The position numbers were made by a program, and so were the translations under genes. From the NCBI GenBank assembly GCA_029567375.1, contig JAKQLB010000198.1:1-64000 (forward strand): a stretch of 64,000 nucleotides of DNA, written 5' to 3'. Below, piece after piece: positions 50,970 to 60,611 of the stretch. The notes under the pieces are model-generated. The model made no database searches, was not told the DNA's origin, and saw nothing but the letters and a program-made list of their open reading frames with translations. This DNA comes from Bacteroidota bacterium (lineage in GTDB: Bacteria > Bacteroidota > Bacteroidia > Bacteroidales > UBA932). Numbering within the stretch: the first letter of the stretch is position 1; every line of letters starts with the position of its first letter.

Positions 50970-51797
50970 TTATTTGTAATTTGCAACAACATTATAAGCG
51001 AACCAGCTGTTAATTCCTTCAAGGAATATAGGCTTGTCATTAGCCCCATCCTTTTGCAATCCTATCCCATTTGAATATGATTCAATACTCAAAATCTTTG
51101 AGTATGGTATTTTCAGACTTTTTTCAGGAGAAGCAAAATAGATATGTTTATCGGTGAGGCAAACACTTCCAGAACCAATTTTTTGCATAACGGTTGTTTC
51201 AACAGGATGCCCCTTGAAACCACCCGTGCGATAATAAACGCCTTTCATTACTCTAACGCTAACACCTCTACTTCGTCCTACATATTCTCGTTGAATCTTT
51301 TGTTGGTAAAGTGTGATATTGCGGAATAGCCATACTAAATGCTCTGATTTGTTCAGCAGAAAAGGAAAATCACCTGCAATGGTTATTTGAGGTGTTGGAA
51401 TATTTCCTGATAAAATATCACGAAGGACTTTTGACTGCAAGACCTTTTCAAGAGATTTATTGGCATTGAGGAATGATTGTGAAAGCCCGGAATATTGAAT
51501 GAATCTGGCAACAGTTTTCTCTTCTGCTGAATCAACTATCCCATCATTAAGATAGCCGTCAATAGCTTCATCAAATGCAGAACAAAACATATTGTCTAAA
51601 GACGTTTTGTTGATATGCGAATCTTGAACGATTTTCCTTATTTCTGAATCTTTCAGATAAAAATCCTCCTTATGTGTAAAACAATCTATTATAATTTGTT
51701 TAATAAAAGACAAACCTTTAAGATGTTTTGCTTCGCATTCATTGTGTTTGTTACGAAAGAAACCAGCATCCTGACCGCAGTATAGACATTTTCCCAT
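50970..51797 (-). CDS. Zinc ribbon - TerB-like - PH-like protein
   Basis: A 275-residue three-part protein. The N-terminus has a CxxC zinc knuckle (MGKCLYCGQDAGFFRNKHNE, next Cys eight residues on). The middle, about 40-130, is helical and TerB-like (EAIDGYLNDGIVDSAEEKTV). The C-terminal part from about 150 is a bacterial PH/GRAM-like beta-domain (GSVCLTDKHIYFASPEKSLK, then IPYSKILSIESYSNGIGLQK). Such proteins were noted with Ter systems and may read lipid or membrane state. It lies between the PrsW homologue and the TerB-like gene. Confidence 0.65.
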   Translation of the reverse strand: MGKCLYCGQDAGFFRNKHNECEAKHLKGLSFIKQIIIDCFTHKEDFYLKDSEIRKIVQDSHINKTSLDNMFCSAFDEAIDGYLNDGIVDSAEEKTVARFIQYSGLSQSFLNANKSLEKVLQSKVLRDILSGNIPTPQITIAGDFPFLLNKSEHLVWLFRNITLYQQKIQREYVGRSRGVSVRVMKGVYYRTGGFKGHPVETTVMQKIGSGSVCLTDKHIYFASPEKSLKIPYSKILSIESYSNGIGLQKDGANDKPIFLEGINSWFAYNVVANYK

Positions 51798-51803
51798 AGT
51801 ATA

Positions 51804-52841
51804 TTAGTTTCTAAGTTTTGACTGATAATTTACTCCTTGCTTTAAGTAAGTCATGAGCAACAATACAGCGATAAAGCATATGCCAACAGCGATAAATATC
51901 AATACGCTATAACCACACAACGTATCATATAGCCCATGCAACAAAGCTGGAATAGCTAATGATAGGAAGTACAATGATATACGATATTTCGGATATAAAT
52001 TGGCGAAAGCAATAAAATATCCTCCGATACCGCACCATATTGCATGAAGGAACGGCAAACTGGTCAATCGTGCAATGTTCATGAAAAATGCTCCGGTATA
52101 ATCAAGCTGAGTATTAACTGAAGTTTGATATCCAACTCCCTCATATACACCAAATGCAATACCAGCCATTAAACCATAAAACACTAATGTTTGTGGTATT
52201 AATGGCTCTTTTGCTCGGGCAATAAGAATATAAAGAGGTATCGCTTTTGCAAATTCTTCTGTTGTTCCAACTCCTAAAGTGTATCCGATGAAATTAAATG
52301 GGAATGGTAGATTTACAAGGTTGTAAAATGGATTAAGTTTTGTCCAACCTACGATATCCCATAGGAAGAATATACAGAGTTGCGTCATAAAAAATACAAT
52401 TAATGTATATTTCAACGACACTTGCTTGGTTCTAAAAAAATAGTAAAAGAATATTCCCCATATACATGAAAAATACAGTGCAATAGCATAAAATATTCCC
52501 ATTGCAGGGAAGGGTATTGCCATGAAAATGGTAGGGAATAGACCTATTAAAGCTAAAAGTAACAGCCTTTTATCTGAAAGCCATTGTTTGCTGATAATGG
52601 TGGATTTTGGTAATATTAATTCGCCACCAATCATCGCTAACTGGTGAAATAGATGTCCTTTATGAGGTACTTTGGGTTTTAATCCTGCCTTTTTCAGAAA
52701 ATACTTTACCGTATTTTCTTCATTCGTTGCATCGTTTCTAGCAGAATCACTTCTGAGAATCTGTCCGGAATTGACATACGTCAAAAGGGTCGATTCATCA
52801 TAGGGGCCAAACTCTTGATTATTCCTTTTTACGTATATCAT
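51804..52841 (-). CDS. PrsW-family membrane protease with GYF_2 domain
   Basis: A 345-residue protein. Residues 1-60 match the GYF_2 domain (MIYVKRNNQEFGPYDESTLL). Residues 75-345 form about eight to nine membrane helices carrying the PrsW/CAAX-protease-like motifs: GTTEEFAKAIPLYIL (EExxK), FGVYEGVGYQTS, and HAIWCGIGGYFI. PrsW cleaves an anti-sigma factor in Bacillus subtilis. Here it may process a membrane target of the stress pathway. It is tightly linked to the neighbours (3-6 bp gaps). Confidence 0.8.
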   Translation of the reverse strand: MIYVKRNNQEFGPYDESTLLTYVNSGQILRSDSARNDATNEENTVKYFLKKAGLKPKVPHKGHLFHQLAMIGGELILPKSTIISKQWLSDKRLLLLALIGLFPTIFMAIPFPAMGIFYAIALYFSCIWGIFFYYFFRTKQVSLKYTLIVFFMTQLCIFFLWDIVGWTKLNPFYNLVNLPFPFNFIGYTLGVGTTEEFAKAIPLYILIARAKEPLIPQTLVFYGLMAGIAFGVYEGVGYQTSVNTQLDYTGAFFMNIARLTSLPFLHAIWCGIGGYFIAFANLYPKYRISLYFLSLAIPALLHGLYDTLCGYSVLIFIAVGICFIAVLLLMTYLKQGVNYQSKLRN

Positions 52842-52844
52842 ATC

Positions 52845-54005
52845 TCAAAAACGAATAGTTCTGATAAAGTCGATAATATCTAGCGTTTCATCCTGTATTT
52901 GTATGGAATGAATGACACAAACTTTACCTGTTTTAGGACTAAACAACAAAATGAAATGCCATATAATAGGCGTTTCTGTATCGTATTTCACTGATTTTAT
53001 GAAGTATGGATTACCATTAATTTCTCTTTTTTCGTTTGTGATTTCCTTATACGAATAATCCTTTAAATCATCATCCTTCCAGCCATTCCAATAAGTATTG
53101 AAATTCTGTACAGAAACGTCTGAATCATAGTCGCTAACAATGCGTAAATAGCTATATTCTGATTCTAAATCAAAAACAGTGATTTTTGGATCGTCTAATT
53201 CTTGCTTTTCGCAAGTAAAACCGTCTGGTTTAGTGAATATTATACGACCATCTGTATATTCATTGTAATCAAGATCCGTGGTTGATATAAAGTTTTGTTC
53301 CTGCTCTTCTCTTTGAGAAAATATATTTCCAACACCTATGGCAAGGCATAATATTGGAATAATGATAAATGCCGTCATCAAATAATAATCCCGGCTAAAG
53401 ACCTTACGGTATGACTTGGGTATTATATCTTTTACCTGTTCAGAATAAGTCAGATATGAGAACCAGATAACACCCCAAACAAGACTTCTGACAATACGTG
53501 GCAAACTACCGAGTCCCGTTTCTTCAAACTCTCCGCTTATTAATGCTAATATATTAGTTATAAATGTTACCACAACATACATCTTCGCTAAGAATACCGC
53601 ATTGGGTTTCCTCTTGCAAAAGGAATATATTGTGTAACAGGCTAAAATGAGCAACATTACTCCTAAAACCACATCTGATATGGCCAGAAAATGGTTTCCA
53701 TCGTATTCTGCAATGTTATATGTGAAAATAGGGTAAAGCGCACTTATTAATCCGCCAAGTCCTATCGAGAACAAGAAGAAAGTAAGCCAGCCATGAATAC
53801 TATAGTTGGGGTCTGGATATTCTATGGTAGCAGATGTCTCTTGATTTTGCTGTATAACGTTACTATCATCTGGAGTTTCATTCTTCTCAGATTTCTCCAG
53901 ATTTATACGTTTAGCATATTGCTCACATGATAAACCGTTAAATTCTATATTCTCTTGACAATCGGTGTTATTCCTCTTGCATTGTTCACATTGTTCTTTT
54001 ATCAT
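52845..54005 (-). CDS. DUF2569-like membrane protein with Cys-rich N-terminus
   Basis: A 386-residue protein. The N-terminus has a cysteine cluster (MIKEQCEQCKRNNTDCQENI). Four membrane segments follow (IHGWLTFFLFSIGLGGLISA to SLVWGVIWFSYLTYSEQVKD) in a DUF2569-like pattern, then a fifth (YYLMTAFIIIPILCLAIGVG). The extracytoplasmic C-terminal 150 residues are a beta-rich domain similar in style to lipoprotein substrate-binding folds. Function unknown; perhaps a sensor paired with the PrsW homologue. Confidence 0.6.
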   Translation of the reverse strand: MIKEQCEQCKRNNTDCQENIEFNGLSCEQYAKRINLEKSEKNETPDDSNVIQQNQETSATIEYPDPNYSIHGWLTFFLFSIGLGGLISALYPIFTYNIAEYDGNHFLAISDVVLGVMLLILACYTIYSFCKRKPNAVFLAKMYVVVTFITNILALISGEFEETGLGSLPRIVRSLVWGVIWFSYLTYSEQVKDIIPKSYRKVFSRDYYLMTAFIIIPILCLAIGVGNIFSQREEQEQNFISTTDLDYNEYTDGRIIFTKPDGFTCEKQELDDPKITVFDLESEYSYLRIVSDYDSDVSVQNFNTYWNGWKDDDLKDYSYKEITNEKREINGNPYFIKSVKYDTETPIIWHFILLFSPKTGKVCVIHSIQIQDETLDIIDFIRTIRF

Positions 54006-54013
54006 AGTGACAA

Positions 54014-55489
54014 TTAATTATTAACCAGTTGAACAATAATCAGCCGTCCGCCATCCTCTGTAGACAAGAGAATTTTTTTGCCTTCGGTTAATTCTACATA
54101 TTGACCAATTTCTATTTTCTTATCTAAGTCTTTATCGTACAGACTATCCAAACGACGATTAATAAGAATCCATTTGCCATTGAAAAAATGGAAATCACCA
54201 ACAGGCTTTTTATCTTCATCGCTTGTCTTTTCATTTGGAGTAACAAAACGGTTTACATGCCATTTGTATAATGTCTGTTTGTTATAGACCATAAGACGAT
54301 AATTTTCAGGCTTGAATACTCCTTTTTTAGGGGAATAATACAAGTTCAGCACAGGCAGTTGACCATGATATTCCTGCCCACAAAATGGACATCTCGGTTT
54401 TGTAGAGTTATCGAACACAAACCATTTTGCTTCACAATTAGGGTTTTGACAAGGCTGCATTAAATCAGTTGTCTTAATCAATGCCTGTTCCCATTCATCA
54501 GCAGTAGGTCGTAAAGTAGGATTGTGCAGACCATCTATAAAAGCTCTATTAAACAGTTCTTTCATATATGGGCCACATATGCTATATGGAAGTTTGGTGA
54601 CATCACCTTGGGGTAGTTCACTTTTTGATAACTGATCGACTTTAGGACGATTACTCTTGTCTGACGGATGTTCAATGAACAATGCCTTGGAACCCATAGA
54701 CAATTCTTCGTCTTTAGCAGCATCCAGATCATTTACCTTACCTCCTCTAAGCGGGTGACGGTATAGCAAATACATGTATATGAGTACAGCTAAAGCATGT
54801 CTGTCCGTTTGAATACTTGGTAGTTTTTTATTTGGGTCTCCAATTTTCAAACTTCTTGTTTCAAGCACTTCCGGTGCGATGAAATCAGGTGTACCAACAA
54901 CATCTGGTGGATATTTACCAGGGACCACTAATCCATCAATATCAATGATTGAGGCTTTACCTGTCACTGGGTCAACAAGTACATTTTTATACGACAAATC
55001 TGAATGCGCCAAACCAGCGGCATGTAATCTCTTTACGGCACGAGCTATTTGAATACACATATGATAATGTGTAAGCCAAGTTCCTTTTTCTTCTGCTGGA
55101 AGAAAACGATTTCTCAATTTAGCAGAAGCGAACCATTTTCCTTCTTTTTCTTTTCCTTTGAAATTCCCAGAGCCGAAGAAAAAGTGTTTATGATAAGTAG
55201 GGCATACGATTCCTATTTTGCCATTCCATTCAACCATTTTTGTTGGCCAGCAAAAGAGATTCTTCCAATACTCACCTCCAACTTGATTGAATATTCTCTC
55301 CCGGTATGTTCCTGTTATATTTGTTAGCCGGTCTTTAGAATTTGCATCTTGCGGTTCTCTAAAAAATCCAACAACGTAGCTCTTGTCCGGGCTGAAATAC
55401 ACATCTTTCATGGCTCCAGACCCAATAACATCATCTATAAATTCGACTTTCGTACCATCGGTCGCTGTCAATGTAATAGTCTTGCTCAT
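54014..55489 (-). CDS. Ser/Thr protein kinase of a TerY-phosphatase-kinase triad
   Basis: A 491-residue protein. The kinase domain covers about 15-340. The glycine-rich loop region is DVIGSGAMKDVYFSPDKSYV, the catalytic loop is GLAHSDLSYKNVLVD (HSD in place of HRD), and the metal motif is IIDIDGLVVP (DID in place of DFG). GTPDFIAPEVLE follows. A zinc ribbon lies near 350-380 (CQNPNCEAKW, then CPFCGQEYHG). The C-terminal 110 residues are beta-rich. The kinase, PP2C phosphatase and TerY genes are adjacent, the triad described for Ter systems. Confidence 0.85.
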   Translation of the reverse strand: MSKTITLTATDGTKVEFIDDVIGSGAMKDVYFSPDKSYVVGFFREPQDANSKDRLTNITGTYRERIFNQVGGEYWKNLFCWPTKMVEWNGKIGIVCPTYHKHFFFGSGNFKGKEKEGKWFASAKLRNRFLPAEEKGTWLTHYHMCIQIARAVKRLHAAGLAHSDLSYKNVLVDPVTGKASIIDIDGLVVPGKYPPDVVGTPDFIAPEVLETRSLKIGDPNKKLPSIQTDRHALAVLIYMYLLYRHPLRGGKVNDLDAAKDEELSMGSKALFIEHPSDKSNRPKVDQLSKSELPQGDVTKLPYSICGPYMKELFNRAFIDGLHNPTLRPTADEWEQALIKTTDLMQPCQNPNCEAKWFVFDNSTKPRCPFCGQEYHGQLPVLNLYYSPKKGVFKPENYRLMVYNKQTLYKWHVNRFVTPNEKTSDEDKKPVGDFHFFNGKWILINRRLDSLYDKDLDKKIEIGQYVELTEGKKILLSTEDGGRLIIVQLVNN

Positions 55490-55501
55490 ATCTTCCCTTT
55501 T

Positions 55502-57052
55502 TTAATATAGAATAGCTATGGTTCTATCATCATGATTCCCCGGCGACCAGAAATCCAACCATTTCAATAATTGATATTGAGACTCTGTATTATCATCAGT
55601 TAAATCAACCTCTGAGTTAATATTGACCCACAATTCATTCCATTTTTCTACTTTGTTAAGATTGGCATCTGTTTCAAAGAATGGATCTGAAATACCATCT
55701 GTCATCAATAATAGAGCAGAAAAATCCTCCTCGATAGAATACTTCAATCGAGACATAATTGATTCCGGAGTGAAAATTTCTTTCATTGTCAGGAAGCGTG
55801 TCTGACCTGCATATTCGCCTCCGTCAGGAGTTCCCAATAATTTAATATATTGGCGTTCCTTGTCGTAAATGCACATAGCCCCATCACCAACCCAAAAAGA
55901 AGCAACAAACCAGCCGAAATCAAACTTCTTACAGATGGCAAGTAATAGCGTTGTTGAATAATCACGTGGTTGATCTTCGTTAGCACTGGCGGTTTCAAGT
56001 ATGGCTCTGTGTGCTTTATGGGCTGCACCTCCTACTATGTTGTAAATGAGTGTGCTGATAGCTCTGTTTGATTGACCTTCTGTTGTGCTATTTAATGCAA
56101 TGATCTCTTTTTCCAATTCAATAGGATTCTCCAATGCCGTTTTGCAGAACTCAACACAGGTTTCACAAGCCACCGCAGAGCCTTTCCGTGAATATTTAGC
56201 AGAACCGGCACCGTCTGCAACAGCTATAATGTACCAGCCATTACTATCATTATGATAGATATTAAAGTCATCATCACGTGCTTTCCCTTCATGGGCGTGT
56301 GAACGTCCACGTTTACTTGCTGCAACTATATCCTTTTGAGGACCTTTTTCATTTTCCACGACTGTTATGTATTCGTGTGAATAGTCCTCCTTGAAAAATT
56401 TGATGTTCTTGTCTGTCGGAATGTCTTTCCAAAGCGAGCGTGGGTCTGGATTTACTGCGACTTTGAATTTTCGTTCCAAAATACTATATCCTTCGCTCCA
56501 GTTCTGATATTTATATTTTAGGGTAATCTCATAATCACCAGCTTTCGTCGGGATTCCTTTAACCACGATTCCACGCTCTTTAGTACCAACAATTCTTGTG
56601 TCGGAAAGTACTTGCGCATCTGTTTTTTCTACTTCTGCTACTTCATTGAGGTTTGTAGAATCGGTGACTTCGATTGGTACATTGTCTTCATTAGACGGCA
56701 TAGCTGATTCAGAAGCACAATCATTTGGAATCGTCTTTTCTTCTGCCGGATTCAAGATGATTTCCAATTCTGCTTGCAAGCCGGTATCTTCTAATCCTTC
56801 CAACCAGTATTCACAGACATCAGGATCATCTATTTTTATCAGTTGAGAGTATTCCTCTCTGACCTTAGCATTGGGTAACGTCAAATTTAAGGCATCAATC
56901 CGATTTTTTATAACCAATTCTCTATCCATATAGTACTCGTTGTATTCGTTATATATTTTTTCCAGAAAGAATTTTTGTATGTCAGAACGCTTTTCTGAAG
57001 ATACTCCTTGAGGAAAGTACGTCTCAATTAATTGATCAATTATACTAGTCAT
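55502..57052 (-). CDS. PP2C-type protein phosphatase of the triad
   Basis: A 516-residue protein. Residues 1-120 are helical and acidic. About 150-215 is Ig-like (TKERGIVVKGIPTKAGDYEI, then TLKYKYQNWSEGYSILERKF). The PP2C domain covers about 245-516, with the metal aspartates in ARDDDFN and IAVADGAGSAKYSRKGSAVA, and LLLMTDGISDPFF further on. It should reverse the phosphorylation made by the adjacent kinase. The gene is flanked by the kinase (12-bp gap) and TerY-zinc-ribbon (4-bp gap) genes. Confidence 0.85.
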   Translation of the reverse strand: MTSIIDQLIETYFPQGVSSEKRSDIQKFFLEKIYNEYNEYYMDRELVIKNRIDALNLTLPNAKVREEYSQLIKIDDPDVCEYWLEGLEDTGLQAELEIILNPAEEKTIPNDCASESAMPSNEDNVPIEVTDSTNLNEVAEVEKTDAQVLSDTRIVGTKERGIVVKGIPTKAGDYEITLKYKYQNWSEGYSILERKFKVAVNPDPRSLWKDIPTDKNIKFFKEDYSHEYITVVENEKGPQKDIVAASKRGRSHAHEGKARDDDFNIYHNDSNGWYIIAVADGAGSAKYSRKGSAVACETCVEFCKTALENPIELEKEIIALNSTTEGQSNRAISTLIYNIVGGAAHKAHRAILETASANEDQPRDYSTTLLLAICKKFDFGWFVASFWVGDGAMCIYDKERQYIKLLGTPDGGEYAGQTRFLTMKEIFTPESIMSRLKYSIEEDFSALLLMTDGISDPFFETDANLNKVEKWNELWVNINSEVDLTDDNTESQYQLLKWLDFWSPGNHDDRTIAILY

Positions 57053-57056
57053 ATTA

Positions 57057-58109
57057 TTATCCTCTTGCTCTGTTTACATTCATACCCTCAGCTTTCCCTT
57101 CTCCCAATGTACCTTCTAACCCACACCAAGGACATTTGTTGTATTCAGCATCACCGACGCAAAATATATTACCGCATTCACAGACTACAAATCCAAATTG
57201 ATTTCCGCAGCATGGGCAGGTAGGTGCTCCAAGTAGTTCTATTGTGTTGATATTTCTTTTTGTATGCGATTTATCAGCCAGTATATTGTATGACTCTTCC
57301 TCTACAGGGAATGCCCCGACTAATTTAAAATCTGTGACGTTAAAATGCTCCAATCCTTCTACATCCAATGGTCTGATTCTTTTTGCGTATTTGATTAGGT
57401 AAGGACGTTTGGTTGTTTGGCACTTTCCCATGACAACAGCAAAATTTTCATCAATGCGACATGGTTTATTTGTATCAATCTTCTCCAGATTAATACCATC
57501 TATTGGAGCCAATTTTAGTTCATCATTAGCTGTTTCAGAAACAGATACACTTGATGTTTTGATAGATGCGGTTATCCATTTAAAGAAAGCAGTAAATGAA
57601 TTTGCATCTGTGTCCTTCAATCTTAAAACATTGTCTGTAATGCTACCAAGCATTTTGGTATCAACATTATCTCCAATGGAAATAGCTATTAAGTTACAGC
57701 CTTTTCTGTATTTGGTGTTCCAACGTTGAATGGCTCTGTCTGGGTTATCGGTAGGGGTACCATCAGTGAATAGAAAGACTATCGGTTTCCAATCGCCTTT
57801 TGCCTCCAATGTTGTTTTTTGAACATCACGATCTATACTATCCATAAGATGATTCAACCCGACTCCCAATGATGTACCTCCGCCTATTGGGAACTTAGGT
57901 GGATAAAATTTGAACAACTCTGTCAATTCCGAAATTGTTTTTGCTTTTCCTGCAAAAGCAATTATGGATACATATACAGTTTCCAAAGCGTATGGGTCAA
58001 AGCGTAGCTCTTGTATGATTGTCCGTATGCCGTTTTGAACCTCTTCTATTGGTTCGCCTACCATTGATTCCGATACATCAATGAGGAAGTATATAGGTAA
58101 TCGTCTCAT
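57057..58109 (-). CDS. terY: TerY-type von Willebrand A protein with zinc ribbon
   Basis: A 350-residue protein. The vWA domain covers about 1-210 with the MIDAS motif FLIDVSESMVGEP (D-x-S-x-S) and FTDGTPTDNPD further on. The C-terminal 60 residues form a zinc ribbon with four CxxC-type pairs (CPCCGNQFGFVVCEC, CPWCG). In Ter systems such TerY proteins scaffold the kinase and phosphatase. Its start is followed by the AIM24 gene about 50 bp upstream, so one transcript is likely. Confidence 0.85.
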   Translation of the reverse strand: MRRLPIYFLIDVSESMVGEPIEEVQNGIRTIIQELRFDPYALETVYVSIIAFAGKAKTISELTELFKFYPPKFPIGGGTSLGVGLNHLMDSIDRDVQKTTLEAKGDWKPIVFLFTDGTPTDNPDRAIQRWNTKYRKGCNLIAISIGDNVDTKMLGSITDNVLRLKDTDANSFTAFFKWITASIKTSSVSVSETANDELKLAPIDGINLEKIDTNKPCRIDENFAVVMGKCQTTKRPYLIKYAKRIRPLDVEGLEHFNVTDFKLVGAFPVEEESYNILADKSHTKRNINTIELLGAPTCPCCGNQFGFVVCECGNIFCVGDAEYNKCPWCGLEGTLGEGKAEGMNVNRARG

Positions 58110-58159
58110 ATAATTAGTATTTTCTGATATTAATGCCTTTCTTAATCTATATGTGGGTA

Positions 58160-58819
58160 TTACCTCGTTGTTGTTTGAGGTATGATACTACCAGGACTTA
58201 AGTGTACTTTACCGGGGCCTGTTATGCGAAGCATACTAAGTCCTTCACCCCCGAATACATTTTTTAGTGACCAAGCTGAAGAAAGTTGATGCTCTGAAAT
58301 TCCTTGCATGGCAATAATGTGATCTTCATCAACTTCAATAGTTTCTCCTGCGCATAACTCCTTTGTTATAGGTTGTCCCTTGCAGTCCAGAAACACAGTC
58401 GATGTTCCTGATATTTTCTGTAAAAGTCCACCCATACCGCCAACTATACCTGCAATTGAAATTTTGGCAGATACTTGAACTAAGTTGTTGGAAGCCACAT
58501 ACACACCTCTATTACAAATCAGGGATTCGTTTTGTATCTTAACTGGATGCAGCCCAAAACTTCCACCGAAAGCGACTTTACGAGGTTTATTGCACTTATT
58601 AACGTAACGGACGAGGAAGATAGATTCTCCTGTAAGTTTTGCACCTAATAAATTGCCAATAGTACCAAGAGTTCCATTTCCGCCGCCATTCAGCACAACA
58701 TCCTTCTCTATACCTTGTTCTAAGTATATAAGAGTGCCTTTTTGTGCATAAAATTCTTCGCCGTACATAAGCTCGGCTTCTATATGCTGTATGAAATTTC
58801 CAACTAACTTTACATTCAT
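58160..58819 (-). CDS. AIM24 / TIGR00266 family protein
   Basis: A 219-residue beta-rich protein. The family pattern shows in MYGEEFYAQKGTLIYLEQGI, ILAKLTGESIFLVRYVN-like text (GAKLTGESIFLVRYVNKCNK) and FLDCKGQPITKELCAGETIE. It ends in MLRITGPGKVHLSPGS. The AIM24 family is named from a mitochondrial protein; bacterial members have no proven function and are thought to bind or organise other proteins. It lies between TerY genes in the cluster. Confidence 0.75.
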   Translation of the reverse strand: MNVKLVGNFIQHIEAELMYGEEFYAQKGTLIYLEQGIEKDVVLNGGGNGTLGTIGNLLGAKLTGESIFLVRYVNKCNKPRKVAFGGSFGLHPVKIQNESLICNRGVYVASNNLVQVSAKISIAGIVGGMGGLLQKISGTSTVFLDCKGQPITKELCAGETIEVDEDHIIAMQGISEHQLSSAWSLKNVFGGEGLSMLRITGPGKVHLSPGSIIPQTTTR

Positions 58820-58826
58820 ATTGCTG

Positions 58827-59462
58827 TTAGATTACGACGTTAACTTCTTCCGGTGGAGGAGGTAAGATTAAATCATCGGTAGCTCCGACACTTTTGTTGC
58901 CAACCTCAATTAAATCAGAAACCCATTTGAAAAAGGTCTTGAAGCTGGAACTATCCATTGTGTCTAAGGAATACACTTGATCCGTCAATAGTTTTAACGG
59001 TTCAATCTTTGCTTTCATTCCTGCTGCACAAGCTATGATGCTTGCAAATTTCTTTTTCTTGACCTCAGGTACAACCTTGTTATATACCATTATGTCGGAT
59101 GGATGTCCGTCTGTCATAATGAACAATAATGGCATCCAGTCTCCCTTTCTCTCGGTAGTACTTAATGTTACTTCCTGTTCAACCTGATGACAAAGTTGTT
59201 CCAAGGCGGCACCAGTATGAGTCGGACCAGAATCCGGAGTTGTTATATTGGGTAACTGTAAGTCTTCCAAAGGTGTTAATGGCAGAATAACCTTAACATC
59301 TCTATCGTATGTTATAATACTAATGTTTACAGTTTCCAATGCGTATGGATCTTGACGCAATGTTGCAATCATAGATTCAATGCCAACTTTTACCGATTCA
59401 ATAGGTTCTCCTTTCATTGAACCAGATGTATCTATAAGTAAGTATACAGGTAGTCGTCTCAT
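58827..59462 (-). CDS. terY: TerY-type von Willebrand A protein
   Basis: A 211-residue single-domain vWA protein. The MIDAS motif is YLLIDTSGSMKGEPIES (D-x-S-x-S), with a second acidic loop FIMTDGHPSD. The C-terminus is proline-rich (LPPPPEEVNVVI) and almost the same as in the other short TerY. Members of this family bind partner proteins through Mg2+ at the MIDAS. The gene starts about 120 bp downstream of the TerB-like gene, with a terminator-like hairpin in between. Confidence 0.85.
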   Translation of the reverse strand: MRRLPVYLLIDTSGSMKGEPIESVKVGIESMIATLRQDPYALETVNISIITYDRDVKVILPLTPLEDLQLPNITTPDSGPTHTGAALEQLCHQVEQEVTLSTTERKGDWMPLLFIMTDGHPSDIMVYNKVVPEVKKKKFASIIACAAGMKAKIEPLKLLTDQVYSLDTMDSSSFKTFFKWVSDLIEVGNKSVGATDDLILPPPPEEVNVVI

Positions 59463-59514
59463 TTTATCTAATCATTACTATTTCTTTTTATGCTGATATT
59501 GAATATTACAGAAT

Positions 59515-59559
59515 GGGTATTTCAATAGTAAAGCGATATGCTTCACAACTGAAATACCC
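59515..59559 (-). terminator. Hairpin between the TerB-like and TerY genes
   Basis: GGGTATTTCA (59515-59524) pairs perfectly with TGAAATACCC (59550-59559), 20 bp after the TerB-like stop on the minus strand. It may reduce rather than stop transcription into the downstream genes. Confidence 0.5.
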
Positions 59560-59579
59560 CATTATTATGTGAAACCGTA

Positions 59580-59957
59580 TTACAATAGTTCCTCTAATTT
59601 AGCAGGGAAGTTTTTAGCCTGAGACTTCAGTTGCAAAAGCAATTCTCTTTCGAGAATGTCAATTTGCCCATCACCTTTGATTTTATTATACAACCAATCG
59701 GCTTCTTCGTCATCTATTTCCCCTGGAGAAAGTTTATCCTCCAATAAATAAGAAACGATTGCTCGGATAAACAATTTGTTCCATGAACAGTCATTGTCTT
59801 TGCCGGAAACAGCGTCATTAAGTTCAAAAAGGAAATCAGCTTCTTCTGAATCTATTTTCCCGTCAGTAAAAAGCAACTGTTCCAATTCTTTAACTTCATT
59901 GGCATCAATGATACCATCGGCCAAAAGTTCTGCTTTATATTCCTGTAAAGTTTTCAT
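59580..59957 (-). CDS. TerB-like protein
   Basis: A 125-residue acidic, helical protein. It has repeated D-G-x-I-D-x-x-E elements (LADGIIDANEVKELEQLLFT, FTDGKIDSEEADFLFELNDA, GDGQIDILERELLLQLKSQA), the acidic turns expected of the TerB fold. TerB binds metal through such acidic residues and forms complexes at the membrane with TerC in enterobacteria. No TerC is seen here. A longer paralogue lies at 50464-50964. Confidence 0.75.
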   Translation of the reverse strand: MKTLQEYKAELLADGIIDANEVKELEQLLFTDGKIDSEEADFLFELNDAVSGKDNDCSWNKLFIRAIVSYLLEDKLSPGEIDDEEADWLYNKIKGDGQIDILERELLLQLKSQAKNFPAKLEELL

Positions 59958-59972
59958 TTTTATCTGTTTGAG

Positions 59973-60611
59973 TTATACAACAATATTAACTTCTGGAGGT
60001 GGAGGTGGAAGTTCACTCAGACCACCAACTTCCTGACAAGTTTCTTCGACTTTCATACTGCCTGCACTTACTGAAGCAGAAACCCATTTGAAAAACGATT
60101 TGATTGTAGCACTATCTGCTGTATCTAGTTGCACTACACACTCTGTTATCTTTTTCAAGGTGTCTGTATTCGCACCTTGACCAGCTGCGCAGGCTACAAC
60201 CATTCCAAATTTGCGTTTTTTGAATTCAGCCAGCCCTTTGTTCAAATCATCTGTTGGCTCTCCATCAGTCATAATAAAAACCAATGGTTTCCAGTCACCT
60301 TTTACTTCTGCTGTTGTTTTGGTAACTTCACTGTCAACTTTTGATGCAAGCAATGACAGTGCTTCACCCAAAGCTGTACAACCACCAGCATCGATGTTGG
60401 GTTGTTGGAAAGAAGATAGTTCTGTCAAAGGGGTTACTTGCTGCGCACTACTGTTGAATGTAATAATGCTCAAGTATGCAGTTTCCAGAGCGTATGGGTC
60501 TTGTCTCAATGTTGATACGAGTACCTGTACGCCATTTTTGACTGCTTCAATTGGTTCGCCATACATCGAACCAGAAGTATCTAACAAGAGATAAACGGGT
60601 AATCTTCTCAT
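59973..60611 (-). CDS. terY: TerY-type von Willebrand A protein
   Basis: A 212-residue vWA protein with the MIDAS motif YLLLDTSGSMYGEPIEA and FIMTDGEPTDD. It ends in LPPPPPEVNIVV, matching the tail of the other short TerY. The start overlaps the stop of the upstream TerD gene by four bases, so translation is coupled. Two short TerY paralogues plus the zinc-ribbon form may give alternative scaffolds. Confidence 0.85.
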   Translation of the reverse strand: MRRLPVYLLLDTSGSMYGEPIEAVKNGVQVLVSTLRQDPYALETAYLSIITFNSSAQQVTPLTELSSFQQPNIDAGGCTALGEALSLLASKVDSEVTKTTAEVKGDWKPLVFIMTDGEPTDDLNKGLAEFKKRKFGMVVACAAGQGANTDTLKKITECVVQLDTADSATIKSFFKWVSASVSAGSMKVEETCQEVGGLSELPPPPPEVNIVV

